Notes: generated from the sequence alone by a model not told the origin. A stretch of DNA of 64,000 nucleotides from Siphonodentalium dalli (GCA_032622095.1 CP136061.1:9501287-9565286), one strand, 5' to 3'; counted from the first letter of the stretch, positions 49,190-59,737 are shown. Program-made: numbers and translations.

Positions 49190-49852
49190 TGAACATAGTA
49201 CTAATGAATGAGGTAATGTGGTAAAATACAAAAGATAATGTTTGACAAAGTGAAATACATAAATGTAGATATTAATATGTATATATATATGACTCTATCC
49301 CTGTAATGAGTAGAAAAAAGGACTCTAGCGTGGGACTGTGATTTCCCAATTAGAACTTGGGAGGGAGGGTGGGTAAAATTGATGTTCCAAAATTGACTGA
49401 CACATGTTGATTTCAAAGCACTAGCAGGGATGCGTTATTTTCGTCCCCAAAATAGGGAAAATTTGTAAATATAAAAAATATTACCCGTTTTCCAAGAATT
49501 GAACAAAGCGAATGATTCTTCGTAATCGACGCTACCTCGTGTGGGCTCCAAGAATGCCCATACTCTCTGATTGGCTCCCTGCTGCCATCTTCTAATTAAA
49601 ACTTTCTTCAAAAGGTATTTCATGAATATTAATGAGCGTTTCTTGGAATTGGTTAATCTTTCCATGAATCTAGACTCTGACGCATGCGCATTGGAAGTGT
49701 TTACATTCCTAATATAGCGGGTTCTAATTCTGACTTAACCTGGGTATTCCCCGGAAGTTCCAGGCCATTTATTCCTCGGTTTGATGATGATTACATTAAG
49801 TCTTGTCTTGCTGCATAAAACCTGTTATGATTTAGACATAACTTGCATTTAT
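49190..49852. other. Sequence between the direct repeats
   Basis: AT-rich, with a TATATATATA run near 49278. It has no gag/pol-like coding sequence and no other structure I can name. Confidence 0.4.
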
Positions 49853-50224
49853 ACAGCTAGCCCAGAGAAGGACAGACTATCTGAATTAAGAACAATTCGC
49901 AACCCCACCTCCTAAATGTTTGTCTCAACTCGAGAGTAGTGATGATGGCCCAACAACCAGTTCTAGAAAGAGAAATCTCCTTGGGGTCAATTCGTTCACT
50001 ATAAACCATCATTGCGACACCTCGCCCCACTCAAGTTGAGACCTACTGATTATTCCCCTATTTACCCTGTTGTTCAAGTCAGAGGCCCGGGGGGAGTTGC
50101 TTGGTTTGAGCCAACTATCGATTGAGATAAATGGCTACCCGATCAAATGGTAACCGTGTTTATTAGGATTTTGGCAACATGAAAATTTATACATGTAAAA
50201 TGATAGTCAGGCTCAAAGGTGGGA
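49853..50224. repeat. Direct repeat R, copy 2
   Basis: Second copy of the 375-bp block. Sharp divergence from copy 1 occurs immediately after GGTGGGAG on the right and before ACAGCTAGCCCAG on the left. Confidence 0.75.
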
Positions 50225-50274
50225 GACTAAAACGCCACAAGGTTCTGTAAGCCGTCACCGATTCCGCTGTCGAT

Positions 50275-50650
50275 AAAGGTAAGATGTATTCATTATCATA
50301 CAATGCACAACAAGAGGCCGCCGTGGTTTTGCAGATGTGATTCCCAAAACACGTTAGATACATTTATACTCATACTAAATAACAACACGGCTGATATGAT
50401 ATTCATAAAGGTAAGATGCAGTCATTCTCATACAATGCACAACCAGAGGCCATTGTGGTTCAGTAGATGTGATGCCCAATCAAGTTAGACATACTCATCT
50501 AAATCACAAAGAGGCTGATATGATTTGATAAAGTTAAGATACAATGCACAACAAGTAGCCGCCGTGGTTCTGCAAATGCAATGGCAATCCAAGTTAGATA
50601 CATTTATACTCATAGTATATCACAAGGCTGGTATGATATTGATGAAGATA
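50275..50650. repeat. Three diverged tandem copies of the 'CACAACAAGAGGCCGC' repeat
   Basis: ATAAAGGTAAGATG-type starts at 50273, 50406 and 50527 are followed by ACAATGCACAACAAGAGGCC-like and GTTAGA(T/C)A segments. The period is roughly 120-130 bp. It is the same family as 48676-48810. Confidence 0.7.
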
Positions 50651-50734
50651 AGATGAATTTTGCATGAATGTTCTGGGGTTATTAAGCTCAGACACATATA
50701 AATTCACGTTCACTGACATCAGTCCACATGGACA

Positions 50735-50965
50735 GACACACAGCGCGAGACAGATTTCCCCCAGGACACATTGATAGACAGAACGCCCCCAGGACACATG
50801 GATAGACCGATTCCCCCAGGACACATGGATAGACAGATCCCCCCAGGACACATGGATTCCCCCATTGGATAGACGGAACCCCCAGGGCAAATGGACAGAC
50901 AGATTCCACCCAGGATACATGGATAGACCGATTACCCCAAGACACATGGACAGACAGATAGATGC
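50735..50965. repeat. About 32-bp minisatellite
   Basis: Units of the form CCCCCAGGACACATGGATAG + ACAGATT repeat about seven times with indels. They create open frames on both strands rich in VSWG or HMDR that have no independent support as genes. Confidence 0.8.
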
Positions 50966-51354
50966 ATACCTGGATGAATGGAAACGCGCTGAGGATGACG
51001 GAAATTCATCAAAATATTCAGGTGAGATTGAAGAGCCTATTTTAAATAATTTTATTTTTATTGTTCCAATAATACACGATGCGTCTTTAGTGGCAGACAA
51101 AACAAACGGATCAAAATGGAATAGCTGAGTGCCACGATCTCCTTTTTATGTCCAACTTATAAACCAGTTCACACCCTCGATCAATCAAATTGCTCCAATT
51201 CATGAACACTATTTCTTGTATGAATCTGGATTTCGATGGGCCAATATATAGAATTGAGCTAAATATCACACAGGAAGCCAAAAATTGGATCATAACATTA
51301 GTAACGGTCACAGAGGGGTGGGCTGCAACACTTTCGATTGATTGTTTGGCAGTA

Positions 51355-51420
51355 TTTAGTGATGCAAAGAGTAAAATCCAAGATGGCTGACCGTGGCCAT
51401 ATTTTATCGAGCAATCGCGG
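51355..51420. repeat. Isolated fragment of the 'AAATCCAAGATGGC' repeat
   Basis: GATGCAAAGAGTAAAATCCAAGATGGCTG followed by GTGGCCATATTTTATCGA matches units in 47465-48575 and 57800-58640. Confidence 0.6.
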
Positions 51421-51565
51421 CATAAAACGTAAAAATCAACAGCATTAGAACAGTATTTCGTGGGTTTCATAGAGCTACCGTGAAATTATAGTCACTGGCC
51501 AGCACTGTGTGTAAAAAATGTTAAAAACTAATCCTGAAATACACAGAAATTGACTTTTTATTTTC

Positions 51566-51650
51566 CAATTCCGATTCTCTGCTGAGGACTCCGATTCTCT
51601 GCCGAGCGCTCGGTTCTCTGTGAATAACTCGATTCTCTGTCTTAGGTAAA
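51566..51650. repeat. Short GATTCTCTG-type repeat
   Basis: The motif (C)GATTCTCTG or GGTTCTCTG occurs five times at 20-25 bp spacing, at about 51571, 51591, 51611, 51630 and 51641. It is a decayed minisatellite. Confidence 0.5.
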
Positions 51651-52007
51651 TTAGTATATGCCGTCTGCAAACTTTGTTCGATAGATAATGTAAATGAAGC
51701 TTGGTAGAGAACCAAATCGCCAGGAGTAGTTCCCCCACAGTGCCTCAACTAGAATTCATTCACTGACATACAGACAGATGGAAAGACTGTCAAGCCGGAA
51801 AGTACATTTCACCACAGATAATAGATTTAATTACAAGATTCTCCATTCACAGACATCCAGATAGATGACAATAGATTCACATGCATGTTACATCAACATC
51901 ACAAAAGCCAGTAATAGTTACCCATATTTATTTCATCACCTCCATTTCTGGAGAAGAGCATTTACAGACATGTGACTCGGTAACGCAAATGACAGTAATA
52001 ATTTCTC

Positions 52008-52140
52008 TATTTACAGCTGCTTTCACATACATCCGCTTCACGCATCCGTTTAACGCATCCGTATGCGCATCATTTCGGTCTCCAATGTTATCACTGGAGC
52101 TTTCACATACCATCCGCTAAATGTGCGCGCGCGCACAACT
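52008..52140 (+). mobile_element. 'CAGCTGCTTTCACATAC' MITE-like repeat
   Basis: CAGCTGCTTTCACATACATC, CGCATCCGTTTAACGCATCC and a second CTTTCACATACCATCCGC give partial inverted structure. The family reappears in the opposite orientation at 55895-55995, where GTATGTGAAAGCAGCTTAAC is read. Confidence 0.5.
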
Positions 52141-52469
52141 TTATGCTCCGAGACCGAAAACCTATCCGCTTAGTGGATAAGAGGACAGGGACATTCGGTG
52201 CGATGTCATAATCATGGGATAATACCGCAGATATTTGTGGTGTTTACGTATGAGAATGCTATTATGTGCAGGGACATATGATAGCTGGCACCATGTTATC
52301 TATTCTTGGGTCAAATTAAACTAGAGGTGTGACTGACCCAATGGGACTACGGATACCCCCCTGTTTTAAAAATACTAAGATGTTTCACATGTCAGTAAAC
52401 ATTTAGTTAAAATAATAAAATAACAGTTCCCATTGCAGGTGTACAACCATAACCCTAATCTTAAACCTA

Positions 52470-52534
52470 TTGACCGAAAAATGTAGGAATAAAAGCTTAA
52501 AATTATGCATGTTGCGAAAAAAATTCTAAGTCGA
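52470..52534. repeat. Left part of a dispersed repeat split by the gypsy element
   Basis: TGTAGGAATAAAAGCT ... CATGTTGCGAAAA ... AAGTCGA matches 55050-55100 and continues on the far side of the element (GTCGAAAAAGGGG at 54895). The gypsy element therefore inserted into this repeat. Confidence 0.7.
52530..52534. repeat. Target-site duplication GTCGA (left)
   Basis: The same five bases occur directly after the 3' LTR at 54895-54899. A 5-bp duplication is typical of Ty3/gypsy integrases. Confidence 0.8.
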
Positions 52535-52662
52535 TGTTGAGTATACCCGATGTACGCGTTGGGCGTAGACAGTGCATGCCGCGAGTATGTGATTGACAGA
52601 GGGACTGCATGTGTGGTATAAAAGAGAATACACGTGGTGAGCTAGGAGAGATTGAGTACGAA
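52535..52662 (+). repeat. 5' LTR of gypsy deletion derivative (3' truncated)
   Basis: Starts TGTTGAGTATACCC and matches the 3' LTR for about 128 bp with roughly six differences, through TTGAGTACGAA. It is then cut off, and pol sequence follows immediately. It retains the TATA box at 52617-52624 (TATAAAAG). The last 60 or so bases of the LTR, the primer-binding site and gag are absent. Confidence 0.85.
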
Positions 52663-52663
52663 T

Positions 52664-54549
52664 CCTCAGCCCTATTACGGACCTTCTTAGGAAGAAACAG
52701 GCATGGTTTTGGTGACCGAACAGGACAAAGTGTTCGAAGTAGTTAAGACCAAATTAACAACTGCTCCGACATTAGCCTACTATGACCAGAGCAAACCTGT
52801 CGTTGTAAGTGCGGACTCGTCCAGTTATGGTCTTGGTGGGGCCCTGTTTCTCAAAATTGGGTCAGAGTTAGCTCCGGTGACCTATTGCTCGAGGACGCTG
52901 ACACATTCTGAATGCAAATGGGCTCAAATTGAGAGGGAGTTGCTGGAGTTTGGACATGCGAAAAAATGTCAAGGTACCTCGTTGGTTTGGAATCGTTTAC
53001 TTTGCTCACTGATCATAGGCCGTTGGTACCTTTAATTAATAAGTATGACATCGACAAGGCTCCCTTGCGATGCCAAAGGCTTCTCATGCGCCTACGATGC
53101 TTTAACGTCAAAGCTGAGTACGTTCAGGGCAAAGACATGATGGTATCAGACACCCTCTCTCGAGCGCCAATTTTAAGGGAAGACAGCAGTGAGATTGACG
53201 AGTGTGAGAGTGACGTGAATATGTACGTTGAATCAGTTCAAGAACACATGCAAGTGAAAGACTTATTGTTGTCACGAATAAAAGACTCAGTGCAAAATGA
53301 CGTTGAGATGCAAAGAGTGATTACTCTAGTGCGCGACGGATGGCCAGATAGTGCGAAATCTGTGCCTGAAAATCTTCGTGGATTCTTCTCAGTGCGCGGA
53401 GAACTATCACATGCAGGAGGACTTGTGCTATACCGCAAAAGAATCGTAATTCCAGAAGGGTTAAGATCGGAAGTCATTAACAACATTCACACGGGGCATC
53501 AAGGAATTCTCAAGTGCAAGGAACGTGCCGCACAATGTGTGTGGCGGCCTCATATAAATGCGGACATTAAAGAGCATGTCGAGAGATGCGCCATGTGCCA
53601 GATACATAAACCAGCACAACGCAAGGAGCCACTAATCACCTCTGATCTTCCACCTCGACCATGGTTTAAAATAGCAGCAGATGTGTGTTACATAGGAAAC
53701 AAACACTATTTAATAGTAACAGACTTTTACTCTCGATTCATTGAAATAGCGATGCTGACAAGCGACTCGAGCAACCAAATTATTGGACAGTTAATAAATA
53801 TGTTTTCTCGCTGGGGTGATCCAGTAACCCTATTCACGGACAATGCTTCATATTTCACCTCACAAGAGTTCAAAGAGTTCGCTTCAGCAAGAAACTGTCA
53901 GTTGATGACATCATCGCCCCATTATCCACAGGGAAATGGTTTCGCCGAGGCTGGGGTTAAAATTGCGAAAAGCATTCTAAAGACGCCAGATCCATTCAAA
54001 GCTCTCGCCGCATATCGAACGACAATAGTACAATCGACTGGCTATTCGCCTAGTGAACTAATGCTAGGGCGAAACATAAGGACAAATCTACCTTGTTTAC
54101 CAGATACTTTGGAACCAAAGCGGCCTCCACTCAAAACTGTACAAACGAGGGATGAGAAACATAAACAGACTTATAAGCAGTCATTTGACAGAAAAAACTC
54201 AACAGTTCTGTTGCCAGATCTAAAACCTGGAGATCGTGTGCGAATTCGCACCGACAAGGAATCTGATTGGTCTAAAACAGGGACAATTCAAGAAGCTGAC
54301 ACTCCTACTCATAGTTATATAGTGGAAACACCACGTGGAACTTTTCGCAGAAATTGGAGACACATTCAGGTCATATCGACCGATATTCATGGAACTGAAC
54401 CTAATAATGTCATCCATGATGAAAAACAGGATGTGCCAGTCAGCGATCATACGCAGCCAATAACCGACTTATCTCGGAACAATTATGCCGCTCGTTCAGG
54501 TCGACGAATACAGGTGCCAAACAGACTCATTGAAAACGCTTATCGCTAA
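52664..54549 (+). pseudogene. Ty3/gypsy RNase H and integrase, one frameshift
   Basis: The first frame (to 53035) is the RT/RNase H connection and the RNase H start: EQDKVFEVVKTKLTTAPTLA, then VSADSSSYGLGG with the first catalytic Asp, then the Glu in CKWAQIERELL. An indel in the A-run near 52961-52966 moves the rest into the 527-codon frame 52966-54549. That frame carries TDHRPL (Asp 16), DTLSRAP (62-68), the integrase zinc domain (His 175, His 178, Cys 208, Cys 211) and a complete D,D-35-E triad (Asp 239, Asp 292, Glu 328). It ends with a basic C-terminal domain. Gag, protease and most of reverse transcriptase are missing, so the element is non-autonomous although its integrase core is intact. 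The large frame starts internally; its ATG is not a natural start. Confidence 0.9.
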
Positions 54550-54616
54550 TCAAAATGTAATCTTAATTGTTTTGAACTTGTGAAATGTAACATGCATGCA
54601 ACATTATATAGGACAG

Positions 54617-54624
54617 TATAACGT
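54617..54624 (+). other. Spacer between integrase stop and 3' LTR
   Basis: The whole 54550-54702 interval contains no clear polypurine tract. GTCAGAGAATGAATGTAA just before the LTR is only weakly purine-rich. Confidence 0.3.
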
Positions 54625-54702
54625 GCAAGGATATGAGTGGTGTGTAAGCTGCGTGGGAGTTAGGTCAAGTTATGCCAGGTAATGTCAGAGAATGAATGTA
54701 AC

Positions 54703-54894
54703 CGTTGAGTATACCTGATGTACGCGTGGGCGTCGACAGTGCATGCCGCAAGTATGTGATTGACAGAGGGACTGCATGTGTGGTATAAAAGAGAATACAC
54801 ATGGTGAGCTAGGAGAGATTGAGTACGAACGTCTGATAGGAAATATGTTATGATATAGAATAAAACTATACAACGAAAACTCAAGACTCCAACA
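54703..54894 (+). repeat. 3' LTR of gypsy deletion derivative
   Basis: 192 bp from (C)GTTGAGTATACC to TCCAACA. With T in place of the first C it gives TGTTG...CAACA, a perfect short inverted terminal pair. It has a TATA box at 54784-54791 and a polyadenylation signal AATAAA at 54859-54864. It is followed directly by the GTCGA target duplication. Confidence 0.85.
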
Positions 54895-55322
54895 GTCGAA
54901 AAAGGGGAATAACTCCACACAAAAAATGTCGGACAGGCGTCATAATCGCAGGTGCAGGTTCCAATTGTACTAAATATCAGTGCCAAGTCGAAAAAGGGGG
55001 ATAACTCCATGTGCAGATATCTGTGCCACGTTTAAAAAAAATTGACTTAAAAATGTAGGAATAAAAGCTCGGACAAAAGTATACATGTTGCGAAAATGTT
55101 ATAAGTCGAAAAAGGGGATAACTCCACCAAAAAAGGTCCGACCGACGTCATAATCGCAGGTGCACAGGTTCACATGGTGGTTGATGTCTGTTTCAAGTTT
55201 CAAGGAAATTGATCAAAAAACGACTGAGAAAAACTCCGGACAAATTTGTGTCCACGGACGGAGACGGACGGACGGACAAGCTGACTCCAGTATACCTCCC
55301 TAACTTCGTTGCGGGGGGTATA
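54895..55322. repeat. Mollusc-style dispersed repeat (right part) with tandem sub-units
   Basis: GTCGAAAAAGGGG(A/G)ATAACTCC recurs at 54895, 54988 and 55107, each followed by GTC(G/C)GAC..CGTCATAATCGCAGGTG-like or CTGTGCCA segments. The end is GGACGGAGACGGACGGACGG ... ACTTCGTTGCGGGGGGTATA. I associate this end with repeats common in mollusc genomes, but could not check. Confidence 0.7.
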
Positions 55323-55472
55323 ACAAGAATTAAATAATTGTGATGGCAGTTATATGTCAAATTATACATTAAATGACATAGAATGCCATGGTTTTGTGGG
55401 AAGTTAGCATTTTTGCTGGCAGTCTCGCATATAGAAGCATAGGTATACCAGGTATACCATGCCTAAAATAAT

Positions 55473-55680
55473 AGGTACGACGCTTGTTTTGACGAGGAAC
55501 TTATAGATTCAGTACGGAAATATGACCACCTCTTCAATCCTGAAAATATTGGATACCACGATGTACAGATGTGCCAAAATTCATGGGACACTATTATAAA
55601 CAACATGAAGAACTCGGGACATGGAGAATATGAAGACAATTTATTTTGGGGAGGGTGGTTCATCAGTTGTTTTAACTGAC
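55473..55680 (+). pseudogene. MADF-domain fragment (single exon or relic)
   Basis: The plus-strand frame reads CFDEELIDSVRKYDHLFNP, then GYHDVQMCQNSWDTI, and stops at TGA about 55679. The order DEELIDSVRKYDHLF...Y.D...NSW is the N-terminal two-thirds of a MADF DNA-binding domain. Such domains occur in Adf-1-type regulators and in the accessory protein of PIF/Harbinger transposons. A stop lies at 55464 with no ATG, and a TAG before 55474 could be a splice acceptor. The domain's C-terminal helix is missing after 'KNSGHGEYEDN'. It is either an exon of a split gene or a transposon remnant. Confidence 0.55.
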
Positions 55681-55894
55681 AATATAAATTCAAGTCAACA
55701 TCAATATAGATTCAATATTCACTATACCATAATTCAGCATTTGGTATGTCGGTAATTCTGTTAAATATATCAATATCATGGGATATATTACCAAATTATA
55801 TTGCTAAACGTCCTCGTCGCCGGGCGAAAGGACAATATGTAAACTCAAATAATTCTTCGCACATCCGATAATGGACGCGTGCGCTGAGGTAAAC

Positions 55895-55995
55895 AGAGAT
55901 ATGTGAAAGCATAATGCGGACGTCCGGCTAACGCATCCGTAAAATGAATGCGTTAAGCGCACGTATGTGAAAGCAGCTTAACACTGTCATCACTG
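55895..55995 (-). mobile_element. 'CAGCTGCTTTCACATAC' MITE-like repeat, opposite orientation
   Basis: ATGTGAAAGCATAATGCGGA ... CTAACGCATCCGTAAAATGA ... GTATGTGAAAGCAGCTTAAC is related by reverse complement to 52008-52140. Both copies are followed or preceded by the same ATCACTGGAGCT context. The GTGAAAGC repeats at both ends give a loose foldback. Confidence 0.5.
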
Positions 55996-56030
55996 GAGCT
56001 ACCAAAAATTTGCGAAACCCTGTGCCAGTG

Positions 56031-56080
56031 CATTCTCTTATATATGGTCTCCATAGGGAACCTCGCATATATATATATAT
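56031..56080. repeat. Hairpin 'GCATTCTCTTATATATG' copy 1
   Basis: GCATTCTCTTATATATGGTC ... CTCGCATATATA is an interrupted version of the full hairpin at 57506-57561. Confidence 0.45.
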
Positions 56081-56085
56081 ATATA

Positions 56086-57442
56086 CTAGAAGGTGACCCG
56101 ACTTCGTCCGGGCTATTCAAAAACCAAATTTCAAGTCGACAGCTCCACCCGTTTCGGAGATCTGGTCTGCGCATGCGCGAAGCTGGCGTCGCACGGGCTC
56201 GGCGACCCTATAAAATTTCGTATCCGGGGCAAGATACATTCACATACCAAATTTCAAGTCGATAAGCTCCACCCGTTTCCGAGATATATTGCCCAATGTC
56301 ATTTGCGGATACCTCGGCCGGTGATGAGTTAACGCGACATCGGCCGGTTAAGAGTTAAACGCGATCACGTCACGATCTGTTGACGGCGTAATATATTTAC
56401 GGAATGGTCCTGCGTTCTTCTCGATAATTAAGGTAGAAACTTTAAACGTACACAGGCGTGTGATACATCATTGGAAAGATGAAGCGCCACAGATTCTAAC
56501 CGTGCAAATTATATGACTGGCAATTTATTTATTCGCGCTATATCGAATCGATTTGTGAGCACCGAACTGAAATATATTAGCGCAAAACGGCGTAAAAACA
56601 GATTTGACCTCGGCACGTGAAAAGTTGACCTCGGATCTGAAAATTAATAGGCCCATGCCACCCCCCGGCCGAAAATACCCCCACATACCAAGTTTCATCG
56701 AAATTGGCTCGGCCGTTTTCGAGTCCATCGCGATCACACAGACAGACACACACACAAACAGATCTTCCAAAATATATAATAGATATATATATATATATAT
56801 ATTCGCATGTCTATTATATATTTTGAAGACCTCTGTTTGTCTGTATGTCCTTTATAGAATCGAAAACGGGTTGACCGATCGAGACCAAACTTCCTATCCA
56901 AAGGTAAAATACCACGGGAATCGTCGACGTCGCATTTTGTAGAAGCCCAGAGCACCCATTCTCCACTCCCAGTCACAAAAAATTACCGCCATTGGCACGG
57001 TGGGGTTAATCGCGTTGATAGTTAAAGAGCGTTCGTATCCGCAGTATCGTCGATAAAGAGCGTATGTGTGTAATGGTATTCTTACGTCTGGGTCTGGGCG
57101 TGTGCGTGTAAGAGTATATCCAGATATGAGCGTGTTATGTGATGTACTTAGGGCTTTCCGCCCGACGTGATCTTCACCTTGAAACTGGTACCCACAAACG
57201 TACCTCTTTTAGGGACGGGTGCGACCATGGGACGGGTACCATCATTTAAAGGCAGAATTAAAAAGGCAGAATTAACTCAAATTAAATTAAAAAATTAACG
57301 GATTTCGACGAAATTTTATTCTTAGGGATATTTTTATCGGGGGAGTGTTTTCGACGGGTCAAATCGTGACCCCGACCTGACCTTGACCTTCAAAATGGTC
57401 AATTCAAGGTCAAAGCCCGGACGAAGTCGGGTCACCTGCTAG
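56086..57442. mobile_element. 1.36-kb element with 28-bp terminal inverted repeats
   Basis: The left end CTAGAAGGTGACCCGACTTC + GTCCGGGC and the right end GCCCGGACGAAGTCGGGTCA + CCTGCTAG are complementary with one mismatch. Both sit in (TA)n runs. Inside, a CAAATTTCAAGTCGA...CTCCACCCGTTTC motif occurs twice (56117, 56250). A second palindrome, CTTCCAAAATATATAATAGA ... TCTATTATATATTTTGAAG, centred on (AT)n at 56764-56836, divides the element into two halves that face each other. No coding sequence is convincing. It could be one MITE-like element or two related elements in inverted orientation. Confidence 0.6.
56764..56836. repeat. Internal palindrome with (AT)n centre
   Basis: Arms of about 19 bp (CCAAAATATATAATAGA and its complement) flank an alternating AT run, marking the junction of the two half-elements. 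Confidence 0.7.
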
Positions 57443-57505
57443 TATATATATATATATATGAGATTGCATTGGCCTAACAATATTTACCTTGATCTTGTAA
57501 GCCAG

Positions 57506-57561
57506 AGCATTCTCTTATATATGCGAGTCTTCCTATTGGAGACTTGCATATATAAAGAATG
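57506..57561. repeat. Hairpin 'GCATTCTCTTATATATG' copy 2
   Basis: GCATTCTCTTATATATGCGA + GTC pairs with GAC + TTGCATATATAAAGAATGC around a TTCCTATTGGA loop. Confidence 0.6.
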
Positions 57562-57799
57562 CATGACACATGCTCTTTAAGACTGCACCATCACAGCTCT
57601 GGTCATGGATGGGTTAAAGATGTATTCATGGTTCCAGTTATAACGACATCATTGAAAGTATCAAGGACACTGTAGCTCAACTTGGAGAGAGGATAATTCC
57701 AGTCAATGGAGCGACAAAGAATGCGAAAGTTTAAATGTCCAAATAATACCAGAGATCAGCCATAAGGTGGGATCAGTTGGATAAAAATTGTTGGCTGTA

Positions 57800-58640
57800 G
57801 GACATGCCGAAATATTTAGTGATGGAAAGAGTAAAATCCATTGACAGGCCGTCAGCTATGTTTTTGATCGAAAATCATTCAAATTCGATAACTACTATCT
57901 AGATTTGAACCTGAATATGTCTGTACATTTTCAAAACATTACTCCAATAAATGTTGAATGCATGGTGTGCCGATGTTTGCAAATTTGAAATTCACGATGG
58001 CCAGTTTTGTAACAAAATTTGGAAAAATGCTCACGCCGAAAATCAACATGAAGTTTTTTGACGATCGGTTGAGGGCTGTGTCCTGTGCCAAAGGATTTAG
58101 TAAAGAAAAGAGTAAAATCTAAGATCCAGGTTTTTCAACAAAACTGTGGACAAATATGGACAGAAGATCCATCTGAAGTTTGGTGACAATTGGTTCAGGG
58201 ATGTGGTTTGTAGGGTGTGCCAAAGGATTTAGTCATGCAAATAGTAAAATCCAAGATATCTGCCGGTGGCCATGCTTTTCATCGAAAATTGTTCAAATTT
58301 GATAGCTACCATCCAGAGGTGATTCTAAATATGAATGTAAATTTTCAAAACAATTCTCCAATAAAAGCAGACTGCAGGGTGTGCCAATGATTTCAAATTT
58401 GAAATCGACAATGGCTGTTGGCGGCCATGTTTTTTAATGAATTACAACAAATAAAAAATGTATAGCTTCCAATCAGATGAATGTGGCCTGTAGCTTGTGC
58501 CGAATGATTCGGCCATGTTTTTTATGAATTGCGACAAATAAAACAAATTATGGCTTACTTCTAGATGTCACCTTGAAGATACATATGAAGTTTTGTGATG
58601 ATTGGCTGATGAATGTGGCCTGTAGCTTGTGCCGAACGAT
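57800..58640. repeat. Degenerate 'AAGGATTTAGTCATGCAA / AAATCCAAGAT' repeat field
   Basis: Fragments of the 47465-48575 repeat recur here. A longer period is visible: ATTTTCAAAACATTACTCCA + ATAAATG at 57926 and ATTTTCAAAACAATTCTCCA + ATAAAAG at 58339 start equivalent blocks about 405-415 bp apart. Confidence 0.65.
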
Positions 58641-58692
58641 TCACTCATGCACAGGGGAAAAGGGTTATCAGAACTCCCCAAAAATATTGGTA

Positions 58693-58962
58693 GAACATAA
58701 ACACTACTGCACTCCAAACAATGAACATAAACACTACTGCACTCCAAACAATGAACATAAACACTACTGCACTCCAAACAATGAACATAAACACTACTGC
58801 ACTCCAAACAATGAACATAAACACTACTGCACTCCAAACAATGAACATAAACACTACTGCACTCCAAACAATGAACATAAACACTACTGCACTCCAAACA
58901 ATGAACATAAACACTACTGCACTCCAAACAATGAACATAAACACTACTGCACTCCAAACAAT
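58693..58962. repeat. Perfect minisatellite, 9 x 30 bp
   Basis: The unit GAACATAAACACTACTGCAC + TCCAAACAAT is repeated nine times without a visible difference, starting at 58693 and every 30 bp to 58933. Because 30 is divisible by 3 and the unit lacks stops in several frames, long frames run through it on both strands (for example EHKHYCTPNN repeats). None has a promoter, splice site or homology that I can see. Confidence 0.95.
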
Positions 58963-59052
58963 GACAATTTTCAGCTCGTAACATCAAGGTTAGGCTTTTT
59001 TTGTGGGCACTTTTGTTGAAAAAATTCCATTGCGAGCTCTTTTGATCTATCT

Positions 59053-59167
59053 ATAACGCTATTAGTCAAAGTCTGCTCATAGTAAACCAGCAAAGCTATT
59101 GGGATAGCGAGATGCTAGTTTACGTCCGAGAAAGCATGAATACACATTCTATAACAGGCTTTATGCG
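59053..59167 (+). pseudogene. OTU-linked exon fragment, inverted copy 1
   Basis: Reads WDSEMLVYVRESMNTHSITG + FMR then stop, matching the minus-strand sequence at 59915-59800. The frame ends before the OTU catalytic motif, so only the segment upstream of the protease core is present. Confidence 0.6.
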
Positions 59168-59737
59168 TTAGTGACCAGCTCACATAAAACCACCAATAAT
59201 TGTAATCAAATATCACAATTGTGACAATAAACTAGTTTATTCCGTAGAAAACATGTTATTTGTTCAGAACTCCACAACTAAAAAGTACGAATGCATTTGA
59301 CCTCTCGAACTGAGCACGGCTTTTTCCGTCATATCACTCATAAGGTAAACATAAACACCATGTGGTTGTAAATTGAATTAATTCTATCATGTATACCCGG
59401 TAATTTGTAAAATGATAATTACATATACATATCGCGAGACGTTCCGTGAATGAAATGTTTAACTAATAAGTAATATAGGAACACTTACAATAAAAACAAA
59501 CACATATTAATAGTGATGGTATGTTGGAATAAATTAACAGCACACGTTGTCCTAAATCTGGTGTGTATGGGTGTATTTGATTGTTTATGGGTGACTTTTG
59601 GTGTACTCAGTTTTTGGCATAGTAGCCGAACGTTGTCGATTACACTTCTGCTTTCAGTTTAAATGTAAACAAATGTTAGTCCTAATAAACAAGAATATTC
59701 TATGCATAATTTAACATGAAACTTAAGATATACATTA
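59168..59737. other. Spacer between the inverted OTU segments
   Basis: AT-rich, with no frame or repeat that I can identify. Confidence 0.4.

Noticed and set aside
50594-51128. 168-codon minus-strand and 87-codon plus-strand proteins
   Set aside because: Most of their length is the 32-bp minisatellite, and composition follows the repeat.
58568-59019. Repeat proteins (EHKHYCTPNN, HCLECSSVYV and similar)
   Set aside because: They result from a 30-bp minisatellite open in several frames on both strands; no promoter, signal peptide or homology is visible.
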